Part shown: one piece after another, positions 24,961-38,310 of the stretch
Position numbering within the stretch: position 1 is the first letter of the stretch
How the letters are laid out: each line of letters begins with the position of its first letter
From: Aphelocoma coerulescens
Taxonomy: Eukaryota > Chordata > Aves > Passeriformes > Corvidae
Direction: 5' to 3'
DNA length: 64,000 bases
Assembly: GCF_041296385.1 (NCBI RefSeq)
Contig: NC_091014.1
Coordinates: 21,613,578-21,677,577 of the forward strand
The notes under the pieces: model-generated
What the model was told of the DNA's origin: nothing
Seen by the model: only the letters and a program-made list of their open reading frames with translations
The model's database searches: none
Translations under genes and position numbers: made by a program

Positions 24961-27060
24961 TCTGTTTTCACCAGTTTCCCAAGGCTAAATTACTTATTGC
25001 CTCTTTTTGGTCAAATTCCCTTTTTGTGGCAGAGCTGTAGTCCACTTTAATAGCTGCTATCTGGAGGGACTAATATTCACTTCATGCACATTTGCCTTAT
25101 ACATTTCGTACACGTTCACCTCTTCAGAAGTACAAGTACAAATGGTATTACGGAGTAACACTTTCAACTTTATGGCAACCATCCAAAGTACAAGGGACAG
25201 TTTCTTTCAGTAAATCTAGAAGTGAATATATTAGTTTCACCAGCATTTTGCTTATTCGCTTTGATTGTTTCATTGCCTCATTTTGGATTTTAGTGTATAT
25301 CTTTGCCTGGTATCTTTGTACATTTACTAGAGCTATACCTGTATGATACTATTTTTATGCTTAGTTGCAGGTCTTTTTATGTTTGGCTGCCATGTGGCAC
25401 TTTTGCTGCCTTGTGTTCTCGACCTGCACAGAGCGGCAGACAGGCCTCCCAGAAATGAGGGCATTACCATAGTACAGAGGCTAATCTCACTGAACTTCAT
25501 AAATGCTGGGCTTTGAATTTAAGTTGTGGCAATGGAGTGCATCTCATGAAAGGAATATGATGTAAATAAAATGTAATAACATTTTACCACCTAATTTCAG
25601 ACAGCACAAACATGCTTTTGTGAGGCAACCTGAGGCATACACAGATCCTGATCTAGACTCTATGTCTACAGAAATATTTGCACCTCATGAGCTTTACAGA
25701 CTTCAAAGGCTCTGGGAAGATGCAGGAGTCAGTCTGTTCCAGGTGTGACTGCAGGGCCTTTCCATAATGGAAAAGCTGTATAATATACTTTAAAGAAGTA
25801 AAGATGAGGCTCAAGAATTTCACCCAACATATTGGTACTCATTAATAAAAAAGTGTGCTGCACTGATTGAAATATATAAGTTTTCCATTCACTGTGTCCT
25901 GCTACATGTGTCAATATTTTCCACTGCATACCATTTGAAATTTGTAATAGGAAGATTTTTTTCCTGGTGGTTAAAACATATTTGGAAAATTTTGTGTGAA
26001 GTGTGAAGAAAAATTGTTGTAAGTAGAGAGAAGATGACTGAAACATTTTGAAATAAGTCTTAAAATGAACATATTTATTTTACTTTTGTTCTAGATAATA
26101 TTTGCACTTTCTGAATAATTTTTAATTATAAAAGGAACCCATACGTGCCATTTAATTTTACAGTGCTTTTTTGTAGCTTAGTACATTCATATATCTGTTT
26201 AGTGCCTGAGCATCTTCTCTTGTTATTGGCTGGAAAATACCTTTATTGGAATTTTTTTTTCATAATTGAACTTCTTTTACATAGAAGAAACATTCATATC
26301 TCTTTGCTCCGCAACATCTTTATATTTCCATGGCAGTAGACACTTGATTATGCAAAGTCCCTCTTTTAACTCAACCATGATTCTTCTGTCAGTACCAGGT
26401 TAAATGTGTGTGGTTGAGAGAGGCAAATACCAGGTCAACACCAAGATAAAATTATAGGTACAAGAGGTACTTTGCTAGCATCAGTAATGAAACAGTTGCC
26501 AATTTTTTTAGTTGCAGCCAGAGGAAATAATAGGTTTTCAGATTCTGTGAAAACTGCTAGCACTTATTAACATCAAATTTGATTTGTGCTAAGCTGCTTG
26601 AGGCAAGAGAGTACAAAACCAACTTGATGCATTCGTTTATTATTTTACAGTATATTAGTTCCTTAAATATTCCTCTAAAACCTTAAGAATTTTGGTTTCT
26701 CACAGTCCTAGATGGAACCTGTGGTTAGACCAAGAGGGTAATCTGCTTTTCTGTATTATTTTCGTTTGTTTGTCATTGGTTTGCTACAAGGCTTGAGAAG
26801 CATCTTCTGACCTTTTTGTGCTTCTCTTTTGTCATTTTGATTTGCTTGTGTTTAAGCATTTCACAGGAACAATCAGAAGCTTGGTTATCATTAATTAAAT
26901 GTTTGAGATGTCTCCCCTGCTTTCATAGGCATGTTGAAGCTGTCTTAAATGTTGAGGGTTTTATGTCATTCCATAAGTACAATACATGAGCACCTTACAA
27001 AGAGATTGTAGCTGTTAAAGACCAACAATCTAATTTTCTTTTTACTTCCCTGAGGGCAAG

Positions 27061-27087
27061 AAATATATATCTATATATATATCTACA
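27061..27087 (+). repeat. TA-rich simple repeat
   Basis: Alternating TATATA with single C interruptions. Low complexity and possibly cruciform-prone; nothing else near it. Confidence 0.75.
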
Positions 27088-30000
27088 CTATCATTTCCCT
27101 CCCCTGAAGGACACTGCATATGCAGAGAAAATTATTTCACCCTTTCATGGCTGAGGCCAGCTGACACAGGCAATCCACACCCATATCCCATACTCCTTTA
27201 TTTCCCCAAATCATGGGGCTGCATGTAAATTACCAGGAGGGAATGATTCCTGACCCATGATGACTTCTGAAGCCTGTCAGAAAATTGGGCGACTTGGCTG
27301 GCACAGGTCGTGGCCGAGTTATGGACTGTCCTGACAGTCTGACAGTGGAGGCAGCAGAGCTGTTGCTGAGAGATGTGCTCTGAAATAATGTGATTTACCA
27401 GCATAGGCATTGCTGCTGATTTCTCAGGACAGAGCTCCTCTGCTCCTACATCACACTGAAGGGAAGCCAAGACACTGCAAGGATCATTGATGCTTTTTCA
27501 GTGCTGTACTACAGCAATGTTAGTTTTATTAGCTGCAATGAGAACTAAATTAAGACGACTTTTTCCCCCTGGTGTTTAATTGTTTCAGTACAGTAGCAGT
27601 TGGGCAATATGAGTAGTCCTGCATTCTGACTGTCATCAGAAACCAGGTGCTATTGTGTTCAGCCAAGTGGTAGATTTTGTGTGTTTTCTTATTTCCATTC
27701 TCATTATTTTCCCTAAAGCATATTGTGCTTTTAGGATTAAACTGGTTTAGAGTGCTTAAATGTATATCCTTGTGCTTCCTAGCATTTATCAGAGAAAAAT
27801 AGTCATCAGAACAAAAGCCTAACTGGAGGACACTAATTCCACAGGAATGAATTAAATAGCCAAGAGCAAAACACTCCTCTGGGCTGGAATCTATATGTAC
27901 TCCCAGCAAGATATTATGTCCCCTATCTCTCTGACAGGAAAATTAAGCATTTAAGTAAAGCCTTAAATTCAGAGGCTGTTGACCCTTGGCTGTCTGTGTC
28001 CTCAATAGAAAGAATAAAATGCTTTCAGAAGGGAACTGGATCAGATCTATGAGTATGGATGCATCTTGTTTACGGAAAGATTATGGGTTGATACATGCTT
28101 GGACTTGCATCAGATAGAACCTCTTCTCTTTGGAAGGCTTTGGAAACCTTTGATGGAAGTGATAGGAGGTTTTATAAGAAGATTTCAAACACCTGCAAGG
28201 GTGATGCCAGTTTCTTAAATTCTTCCTCACTTTCCTTTGGAAGGAATTTTACTCATCTCCTTTTCTCTTTCTTTTCCTGCATGCTTTATTTCTTTCTCTA
28301 GTTGTCTTAAGAAAAGCTACTTTTTGACCATGGTTGCCAGAATTTTTCAAGTGGCTATTTCATTCCATAGTCTTCAAAGAAATTTTTTTCAGTCATGCTG
28401 AATAAGCAAGACTCTGACTGAGTCTCAGTTTCTGCAGGTTGTGAGGATGAGTGGATCAGCAGGAGGAAGAGCTGGAAATTAGGAAACTTGTGACAGGGAT
28501 CTATCTATGGGAATAACAGGAAAAAAGGGAAATGCTTGTTGAAAGATTGAATTCTAAACAGACAAGGGTCTCTATTTTTTTTACCTCCCTGTAGGATTTC
28601 TTATCTGGCACTTCAGGTAGATACTGGGCTCTAACTCTTCTCTGAAATAAACTATTTCTGATAGCAATGCTGAGATATTCCATGGTATTGTGAGATCTCT
28701 CTTCCTATTGTATTTCTTTTACAGCTTGAGACTGTGGGACAGGAGCAAAAGTGAATTCTCTGAGGTGAAATAATTAGTCTTTTGAGTTTTGGCTTATGTT
28801 TTTTCACTAAAGGTGCCTCCAGCATTTAGTTATGTAGAAGCGGTTTTTGTAGAGGCAGAATCAGAATCTCTATTCCTTCTTCACTGGTGCATTTTGCACA
28901 CAGCTCTTCTATAAATTGAAAAGTAGCAAAAGTATGATAGCCCATTTTAGGTATCATTCTCTGAAAAGTACCTAACAATCTCCATAAGATTTTTACTTTG
29001 AGTGTGGCTCTGTTACGTTTAAAATGCCATCACAGTCTTCCAGGCAGAGCACAATTTTGTTAAGCAGCTCCATCGCATTGCAGGAACACGGATCCCCTAA
29101 AGTGATGGCTACTCTCATTCAGATAAATTTTCTTTGGTTTTTGCTTGCAAAGTGCTGTGAAATATTAAGGTCTTAGTGAAAACTTTTAACGACAGTTCTA
29201 CTTAGGTGATTTGTTAGAGAAACTATGGATCCTGCAATGGCTCTCTAGGCCTGACACTTTGGAAACAAAGCCCAAGAAATGAACTGAAAGAAGGGCTGGT
29301 TTTCTTGCCATTCTGATTTCTTCTCTGGGTGCCATAAGTATGCTTTGGTTTTATCAGTAATGCTGAAACACAAAAAGTGTCCTAGAAGAGCTGACTTCCT
29401 TGAGGGCTGTCATCTAGACAAGAGATTGCCAGTCTGGAAGATGTGCTGTGTGAATGTAGGTGAGGTTGCAGGAGGTCTCCAGACTGACCTCCTTATTTGG
29501 ATGATATGTGAGTGGACTGTTAAATAAAGTGGACCATGTTGAAATTCAGTGCTATATAAGACAATACCTACTGGCTAATAATAGAGAGGAGAGAATATAT
29601 AGCACATATATGTGTGCTTTGTAAAGGATGTTTGCTATGTTATTATATTACTGTAAATTCACTGGCTCTGGACCACATAGTCCAAACAACCTTTCAAGAC
29701 AGTGCCGTGGGAGAAGAGAATATATCTTGGCAATCTGAGACAGGAACACATTTATCATTAGGAGCAGCATAAAAAACCTGGGGAATTCAGACTGTGCTCA
29801 CTGCTATGGTGTCCAGGACCAAACCAAAACCACAGAAAGAGACAAATAGGCTGTCAGGGCTGGTATCATACATTGAATGGAAAGTGCAAAGGCCTTGGAA
29901 TCCCAAGACTGTGGATGTCTTGATGCAGGGGCACGACCTGTTTTAGGATTCAAATTTCTGGCTTCTTCTGTGTTCATGAAATGCAGACAAGTAGTGTAAG

Positions 30001-31699
30001 TATGTATATTTTTCTATAGCCAGCTGCATAGGACCTACTTGTTGAATTCTGCTTACTCAAAAGGGAAACAGAGTGATTTTTGTGTGACTTTTAGTCTTGC
30101 TTACATGAGGAAGAATCCCTGAGAGAACAATGAATTCCAGGGAAGCCAGTGAATTGTACCACTCTAAAACTGGGTTTATCCAGAGGCAAATAATATCCTG
30201 TGTCCATTGAAATATTGTGTCATCACCGTTAGTAGACTTTGAGTACAGTTTGTCCAGCAGGCACATAGCAAAAGCAAACATGGGTCCTCTACTGCTTTAT
30301 GCAATTTTCAGATATTATCATGGTGATGCACTATTGGTAGCAGTCAGAAAATAGATAGGGATACAGTCAATTAAAAGAGATTTTTCTTTTTTCAATATGG
30401 GACAATAATGACCTTGGGGGAGCTGGCAATTTGATCTCCACAGACATGCCTCTCCAAATAATCATTTTGTAATATGGATTAAATACAAACCTAACACTAC
30501 AAACTCCACTCATAAAGAGGAGTTAGTAGAGCAGAGACACATATAACTAGATCTAGGATATTGTTTCAGGAATTAAAATATGGGCTGATTATAAGAAAAA
30601 AATATTGCCAAGAAGTAGCCTGTTATATGTTGTCTAAAGTTTAATCCAGTTGTGTATTATAAGAAAAATGCCAAATTTTCTACTTCCTAGATTTCTAAAA
30701 ATTAGGTTGGATAGAAGTATAAAAATATGCATTTTTTGTACCAGTAGGAAAATGATCTAGGTAGAGCAGCCAGTGTTTCCGTCTTCTAAATTTGAGGTTT
30801 CTGCTTGACATCTTTTGCACAACAAAGCACAGGATTTGAAAGTTACCAGCTGCTATATTTGCTTTCTAAAGTGTGAAGAAAACATGTATTGTCCTGAGGA
30901 TTAAAGGGCTGATTCTCTTTGTGCACAGTTCAGGCAGAACTGAAGTGTTTGTAATGAAAGTAAAAGCTATTAAAAAGCATGAAACATGAGAGAAAAATAA
31001 CGTGTTTATATCTTCTTTGTTGCATAGGATTTGATGATGCCCTCAGAAAGTTTTAAGTGTAAACATTTGTCTTATTAACTAGCATTTCTTTTGTGCATGT
31101 TGCAAACACTTCCACTTGCAAATCCTAAGTGCAGTCAGAGCTCTTGTTTAAACCCACTGGGAACTGTTTTGCCAAATATCATCTAAACAACAAAAACTCA
31201 TCATCTGTGAGCTAGTTCACATCTCCAACACTAACTACACAGCATTTTGAAAAATGGATATGTAGGTTATTTGAGACTGCAAAGAAAAAATAGTATTTCT
31301 AGTGCTAGTTTTGGTGACTGGAATAAAACAGGAAGGTAGCTGTGCTGTATATGGGAGCATGAAAAGCTTGCAGTTGGAACAGATGCTGAGAGTGCCCTGT
31401 GACTCAAGGTATGATTTCCTGCCATTCCTGCCAAGTTTCAAAGCTTGTGGGCTTTTTTTTCTCTCCTTATTTCTATTTTTGGGCTGAATAGCAAAGAACT
31501 TGTGCTTCAGGAATGAAGATTCACCATTCCAGTTGTACTTGTTTTGTTGTGTCTTTGCATACACATCAAATAATTATGCTGGCCTGCAGGAAAGAATGAG
31601 AGTAAAGATGTAAGAAGCTGATGAAAATGCCGGGTATTTTTGGTATGGATCACATAATCACTTGGCTCAATGGCAAGCTGCAAAGCTTTGTCTGAGTGT

Positions 31700-31815
31700 G
31701 ACAGACTTCCCTTGCTGTGTGGTACTGCTCGTTGAAGCCTTACATCCTTTGTCTTGCTTCAGTACAGATTTTCTGTGTGACCTTGGGCAAGTCACAGAGC
31801 AGCGAATCCTCAGCC
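31700..31815 (+). mobile_element. MIR-like ancient SINE fragment
   Basis: The stretch CTGTGTGACCTTGGGCAAGT at 31775-31794 is identical to the MIR core over 20 bases, and the DNA just upstream is compatible with decayed MIR. It is on the + strand. Outer ends are uncertain because the flanks have drifted. Confidence 0.6.
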
Positions 31816-32869
31816 TGACGGATGATGCCGGTGGAACGGAGCGCCCAGTGGCTCTGGAGGACTGATGTCCAGGGCTCCCCCACCCCTGCTTCCTTGGTTA
31901 GAGCACTTCTGTGGCTGAAGGGATTTGTGACTATAAAGGCTCCTTGATAATCAGATATAAGAGTAAGGGGTGGGGGCACATAAGTATTCAGATAGCTAGT
32001 CCTTAACGAGGGATTCCTTGTATCCTCTTACATAGTTCTCTCCCCTGGGTTTTGCTATGAAAGGAGATTATCCAACTCACAGGATAATTTAAATATGCAA
32101 GTCATCAGTCTCAGGAGCAAGTGGTGAAGCCTGCCTGACCTGTAATCAGAGGCTGTACGTCCCCCTTAGGAAACTATGGCACTCAAAGAAAGAGAGCTCC
32201 AGAGTCAGGAAAAAGTATTTGGATTATTGCCCAATAATATTAAAATTGTTAAAATTAATATCTGCAATCTATATTAGAGTGATTGGGAAAAAACGAACGT
32301 CTATCATTCTTACAACAAAGCATGAAATTAAGTAGTGTGGGATTTAAGAAAATTAAGATAGGTGTGTGTGCAAGTGTATGTTCTACTAGGATAAGAGGAC
32401 TTGTGTTCTTAAACGTTTGAGAAGAGAGACAATCAAAACAATCTTGTAAAAGACTTGCTAGCTGACCATTATGCCAGTATATTTCTTACTGTCTCAGGAA
32501 CCATTTTTTTTGTTTGTTTCATTTTTCATGATGGTTTCATTAAAAGTTTGCTTGCTTATCTCTAAATTGAGTAAAAATCCCTAAGAATTGGCAGCTTCTG
32601 TCAGTTATGTGGTGAATAACTGCCTCATCTATTTACCAGGAGTAGATCAGGAGCTAAGAGGAGATTCCACACCTTTTAGAAAAGGTGAATTCTAATTTAA
32701 AATTTCATTGTCTTTCATTGTTGTTTTTAATCTAGCCAAAGCATGAATACAATATTATGAGCAAGGCTCTGCAAATAATTAGTTAGTTTGACAGCTGAGC
32801 TGAAAATAAACATTGATTTTATTCTGAATCAAAATGATCATGTTTTAACGAAACTTGGGTGCTTCTTTG

Positions 32870-32971
32870 TTGGGTTGGGTTTTTATTTTTTTGTTGTTAT
32901 TGTATTTTTTGTTTGGGGTTTTTGTTTGTTTGTTTGTTTTTTGTTTGTTTTGGTTTTTGTTTTATTTTGTT
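32870..32971 (+). repeat. T/G-rich (GTTT)n simple repeat
   Basis: A strand-pure T and G stretch with GTTT and GTTTT units, a run of GTTTGTTTGTTT, and TTGGGTT words at its left end. It may derive from a retroposon tail read on the opposite strand, but no body is visible. Confidence 0.85.
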
Positions 32972-33734
32972 GAGAAAAGCTTTCCAAAATGGTTTCTTTT
33001 GTGTTAAATGATAACATGTATTCTGTGTGAAACAAAATATTTTATTTCTATTTTGGAGATTTTAGAGTTTAAAATAAAAGTGATGGGTTTGAAATGTCAG
33101 TCTTGGGTACCATTCATTAAGTGCTGGTGCCCCTCTTGCCACACTGTTTACTCATGACTTAAACAAGGCTCTTGGGTAAATTCTTTTGGATTCAGAGAAG
33201 GAAATCAAATATAACTTAGGAGATGGGACAGCTCATCTCCGACAAGGACAGAAAAGGCTGCTTTATGGTAAAATTATGAGCTCTGCAGAAACAGGGCTGC
33301 CTGTGCATGCAGTATGCCATGAACTTCCACCCTGGGACTTCTCTTTCTGCCAGAAAAGGTCTTATCTCACCAGTCTGCTGTGTGTAGGACCTTCCCTGGA
33401 GAGCTCTAATCTCAAAACTGTTTGTTAAAGTGGGTCTATAATGGTGCATCTTCTTGAAAATTCTTGCCTGCTCTTCTACCTCTAAACAGCTGGATGCATG
33501 TGAGTGCTGCTGTTGCCAGATGCTGTCTATTCACTGATGATAAGCTTTCACAATGGGAAAATTTTATTTCATCCATGCTAAAATTCATTAAATGTTCGTT
33601 AGAGTAATGATTTGAACTTAGCTATTACCATTCCTCACTGAATACTGGACTATACAGTGAATTACTCTCAGGCGGGTCCAATGGAAGTTTAATTGTTTGT
33701 GAAAACATGAACAGCTTCAGCAGGAGAGACTTTC

Positions 33735-33835
33735 ATGTCCAAAACCCCTATAACTCAATGGTTAGTTGTTCCCAGCTGAGTACTTTATCCACCAGGCTAT
33801 CAAGTATAATTCAGGCAGCTACTGCAGCCTCATTT
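33735..33835 (-). mobile_element. Ancient tRNA-derived SINE relic
   Basis: On the - strand, TAGCCTGGTGGATAAAGTAC followed by TCAGCTGGGA closely follows a tRNA-like A-box head (TAGCCTAGTGGTTAGGGTAC then TCACCTGGGA) that I associate with old amniote or sauropsid SINEs. It is preceded by GAGGCTGC-type sequence, as in those elements. The B-box region is decayed. Family name uncertain. Confidence 0.5.
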
Positions 33836-36394
33836 TTCCTTTAGAACATACTTGTGCATTGAGAGGATAAAGTACAAAAAAAATGACAGATACATGATGA
33901 CAGAGACCAGAACCAAAGGAAAACCTTTAAAGAAGTCCCACTAAATGCCATGGGAAGACCTAAGAGTAAAGCACTTTTGAATACTGAAACGTTCCTTTAT
34001 ATACTTTAGCCACGGATTTCCAAGATTTCTCTTAAAGACTAAGCTTGAAAGTCTTGGCCAGAGCAGTAACACAAAATTCATCTCACTCCCATCTTCTCCT
34101 GTCTAGTTTAATAGAGATCTCAAGGACAGACCCCTGTATTCATATGAATGGCTGAGTCATCCCACATGAGTCTGAAGTGAAGTGGACTTCTGGAAGTGCC
34201 TATATATGTTTGCTGGTCATAGATGAAGACACAGTGATTTTCAAAGACTGGGAGTTTCTAACCACCTACTGCTACATAGCACTGACCATCTCAGTTTTGA
34301 ACTGTCTAAATGCCAAGCAGCTCCTTCAGTATTTAGGACTGATATCTCTGCAGTGCAAAACCCTTGCCATGAACTGTCTCATTTACTTACTCTCATAAAA
34401 TATGGGCGTTTTTTGTTCTTGACATACAGGCTTGTAATTACTTTTGATTTTTTTTTACATGTAGGACTTTATAGAAGAAGAGTAGAAATTTTTGTTTTGA
34501 ATAGGGAACATTGGAGGACACTCCCACAGCAGCTATTGACAGTGATATTTGTCATTCATTCTTCAGACTGTTGTGAATATTGTTATTTAGGCAGACTGAT
34601 TCATAATAATAAATAATGTATTTAACTTCACAGTTCCTATTTGCAGCAGTGCTCCTGATTCCTCCCTATAATACACTACAGACCATTAAAATATTAAAAC
34701 ACACAGAAAATGAATCATAAAAATAATGCAAAATGGAAAAATAAAGCAAATAACTGGACTACAATGGAAGCTTTTTTTTTTTCAAACCGAACATACTAGT
34801 CTTTCTAAACAGTGATGTGGCATTCCTTAACTGAAGGTTCAGGATGTGGAGAGGGCAGGAGGAGGAAAGGGCAGCATACAGCCAACATTTCTGCAAGTTC
34901 TAATAAAATAATACAGTAGTCATTAATTTATTTGAGACACTTTTCAGATTAATGAAGTTATGGAGTTGGATGTCTTTATGAATCTTCCTGATTTTATTAA
35001 AAGTTTCTCTTCTAAACACTAAGGGGGAAAAAAGTGAAGAAACATTATACACATACTTATTCCCACTTTGTAAGAGCTGAATTCTGCTCTACCTGCACCA
35101 TGTCACATGCCAAGGAGGGCAGAAAATGATGGCAGGAGCCTGAGAACTGAGCACAGGCAATGCTCTGCACCCCCAGCTGCCACCCCTGGGCACTGCACAA
35201 GGGCCCCTGAGGACATGAGAAATGTCATATCCCTAGGTCGAACTTGCTATAGATTGGACAAGCAGAGCTGCCCTATGCCTCGAACCACCTTATGCATATG
35301 CTAATATTAGCATCAAATTTTATCTGGCAATATATCGAATGGGGTCCTAGCTTTGGTTTACAGAAACCAGCCATGTGTGATCTTTGATGTGCTGGAGCAG
35401 CCTACCCTTAGCCAACAAATAAAAAATCATCCACCCTGCCTGCAGTGGCAGGTTCTTCTTTGTGCCAGGAAAGCCTGCAGCAGCTGAACGCTGGCTTTGC
35501 AGGACGGACATCTCAGTATCTCAGGCCAAGGGTTTTCTTGTGGGTATGGGCTCAATTTCCATACACTGCAATGGGAATGTCTGAAGCTGGTGTAAAGGCA
35601 CTAACTGACTCACTGAAATTAAGTGCAAAATGGTTTCCTCTTCCTTTAGTTCTGCTGGAAAGCATTACAGAATGGTGTAAATGAGGAAGCATTTATTGTT
35701 ACCTTATAAAAAAGTGAAAGGGATACTTAGGTCTTATCATCACAAATGCCAGTGTAGCACTTTGGCGTGGATGATGATCATAGGAATGACTTAAAATTCT
35801 CTCTAACAAACCTTGATAGTAATACTGCAAAATGCAAGATGCAGCTAGACCTGTCCTAGAAAATCTTAAGAGCATTTGATATATTCTTAAGCAAAGGATT
35901 ATCAAATAAGCAGCAGTAGAAAACAAAATTGGTGAAATTCTGCTGCTAATAAAACCAAAAGTAACATTACTCCTATGTATCCTTGATCATTTTACAGCGC
36001 TACATGCGAGGTTTTTTTGAAAATTATTTAACTTGCCGCAAATGATGGCTGAACTGGCCGTGTATCACTACACACTTTGTCTGCACTGCTCAGGAATTTA
36101 ACACACAGAATGACAAGTGTAATTACATGCTTGTGAAACATATGCCATAATTTATGGATATTAAGCAAGTATAAACAAGAGATCAAATCCCAGTGTAAGC
36201 AGTCATCCAAGAAATCATCTTGACATTTATTTCATTAAAATCTTTCTTTCAGTACGACAGACAGAACGTACCTGAGTTGCACTCACAGCACATCTGCAGA
36301 TACTTGCCAATTATTGCATGTTTGCAAAGCAAAGAATCATATGCATGCATGCAGCTAGCATTTAATTTTCAGTTACATTTTGCACATGTAGTTA

Positions 36395-36466
36395 TGTCGA
36401 TGTTTATCATGCTTATTATTATCCCTTATTATTTTCATCATCACTATTATTAATATTATTATTAAT
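36395..36466 (+). repeat. ATT-rich degenerate trinucleotide repeat
   Basis: Repeated TTATTATT and ATTATTAATATT words with CATC interruptions. Simple low-complexity sequence. Confidence 0.75.
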
Positions 36467-38095
36467 CTCCCATAGGTGATTAATATACAGGACTTAAATA
36501 GAAACAGCCTTTTTCACCTGTTTACACTGTATGTTAACATTCACTGAAATTTAAATTAGAAAACTGAGTAAAAAAGGCTCAAGCCCTAGAGAGCTGATGG
36601 TTTGTTCACTTGAGATCCTGCTAGGAAGAGAAGCAGAAAAAGAGGAGTGAGACATGCTGGGTGAGGTGTCCCCAAAAGGCTGGTGCTGTACACGTTAGGC
36701 ACACCTGCAGGTGTGAGCAGGGGAGCAGGCTGGGCATTCAGACTCCCAGCTGGGATCTTCCACACCCTCTGGCTTACTGCAGTGCTTAGAAGGCAGTGGG
36801 GTTGCTAATACTGTGTAGACTGTAAAATTGATTTTTATTTCCTGTTGTCATGAAATGTCTTTGTCTGCCTTATCCCTCTTGCTAAGTGGTGTTTTATTCC
36901 ATGAGCACTGCCAGGAAACAGGAATAAGCCAATATTTTGAAAAGGAGGGAAAAAGAAGGCGAATCTGGCAACAAGTCCTTGCCAGGGGCAAAATAACATA
37001 ACTGATATAAACTGGTATTAATGTACAATGAAGTACCATGAATGCCAGCCCACATGGAGGGATGGAAAATAGGTCTTAGCAAATAAACTTGAATGTCTTT
37101 TCAGCAAGGCTTTGAGTTGTAAAGGTGACAGCATTGACTTCTGTAAATCTCAGAACCACATGTGATTCTGTGAGGTACTTTAACCATACTTCATTTAATA
37201 AGACCATCATAACTACATATATTTTTAAAAATTCTTTACGTTGATAGTAAATTAGGTAGCTTGGGGTTTATCTGGATAAGCTTATGCTCAGGGATAGAAA
37301 GGAAGGTCCACAGGGATAAGTCCTCCTCTGCTAGCTGCTGCTGATATTGCTCTTATGCCAATGCCTGATTCTGTTAAGGAAATGTTTTCTTGCCAGATTG
37401 CCAGTGCTCCTCTACAGCCACTCTAGGCACTCCTTTCCTGATTATGAGCCAGAAACTGGTTGGTTGTTGCAGCCAGTTTTCCGTGAACCTTTTTACTTAT
37501 CCAGCTTGTTTCTAAAGTTTTCAAGGAATATCTGTGAGACATAAAAGAGCATGCTGGTGGGAACTGCAATCTCTGTATTAGCCAGAAGGTCTCTGACAGC
37601 CTTCAGGTGAGGTGAGCAGTGGGGAGGAAGGGGGAGAAAACTGCCTGTGAAAGGCAAGAAAACGAGACTGTGTCAGGGAGGAAATCTACAGAAAAATTAC
37701 AGCAAATATACCTGCTCTCTGTTGATTGTGCTATCTTACATTCCTGCCATCAGCTTAGCAAGATGATACCAGTTGTATCATTTGAATGTATTGTTTTCCT
37801 ATTAGTTCAGTCACCCGAGATATTTCAAGGTGTGCACACTCCAACAAAAGAAATAGAATTTGTGGGTCACGATTATTTCTGTTATGTATCTTGCAATATA
37901 AAATTCTGTCTCTTTAACTAAAACCAAAAATAATTTAGCAAATACTGACTTAATCCAGAAGTTGTTGCTAATATTGTCCTGTAGCAAGCCTTAACAAAAT
38001 CATGATGATTTAGCATGAGATTAGGAAAACAGCTACGGTTTTGTTTGTGCTTTAAAATTTTCAAAAGAGTAGTCTGGAAGAGTATTTGAAAATTA

Positions 38096-38310
38096 GGCAT
38101 AGAATCATAGAATATATTCTTGAAAATTCAGTGGATGGAAGGCAAAATTGTCAGGGCATGGTACTGTCAGGGCACTGCTATTGCAGCAGGAGGCTGAGGA
38201 CAGAAGACACATCTGTTTCAGCCTGCAACCACCATGTGAGCAATACTAACTTACTACTGCAATATTGTGGCCTGCAGGGTCCTGAGCCAGAGGACTATTT
38301 AAAAGATTAA
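38096..38310 (-). mobile_element. Possible CR1 3' end fragment
   Basis: CATAGAATCATAGAAT at 38099-38114 is the complement of the octamer-type 3' terminal repeat typical of avian CR1 LINEs (ATTCTATG repeated). Sequence after it has only loose CR1-like words (GGAAGG). The element would be on the - strand; its far end is a guess. Confidence 0.35.

Larger units (their letters stand above)
21169..31690 (+). other. GRM8 intron 2, segment 1
   Basis: About 10.5 kb of intron with no further GRM8 exon and no other gene. Short open frames of 60-119 codons have no domain content. Seen here: a CCTTG-type pyrimidine repeat near 24.9 kb and a TA/TCTA stretch at about 27061-27087. Confidence 0.65.

Noticed and set aside
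27198..27470. 90-codon - strand frame in a slightly GC-richer patch
   Set aside because: No domain, no exon-like splice pair in frame; most likely a chance frame.
33740..33800. A functional tRNA gene on the - strand
   Set aside because: The A-box-like part is present but the acceptor stem and B-box do not form a tRNA; it fits a SINE relic better.
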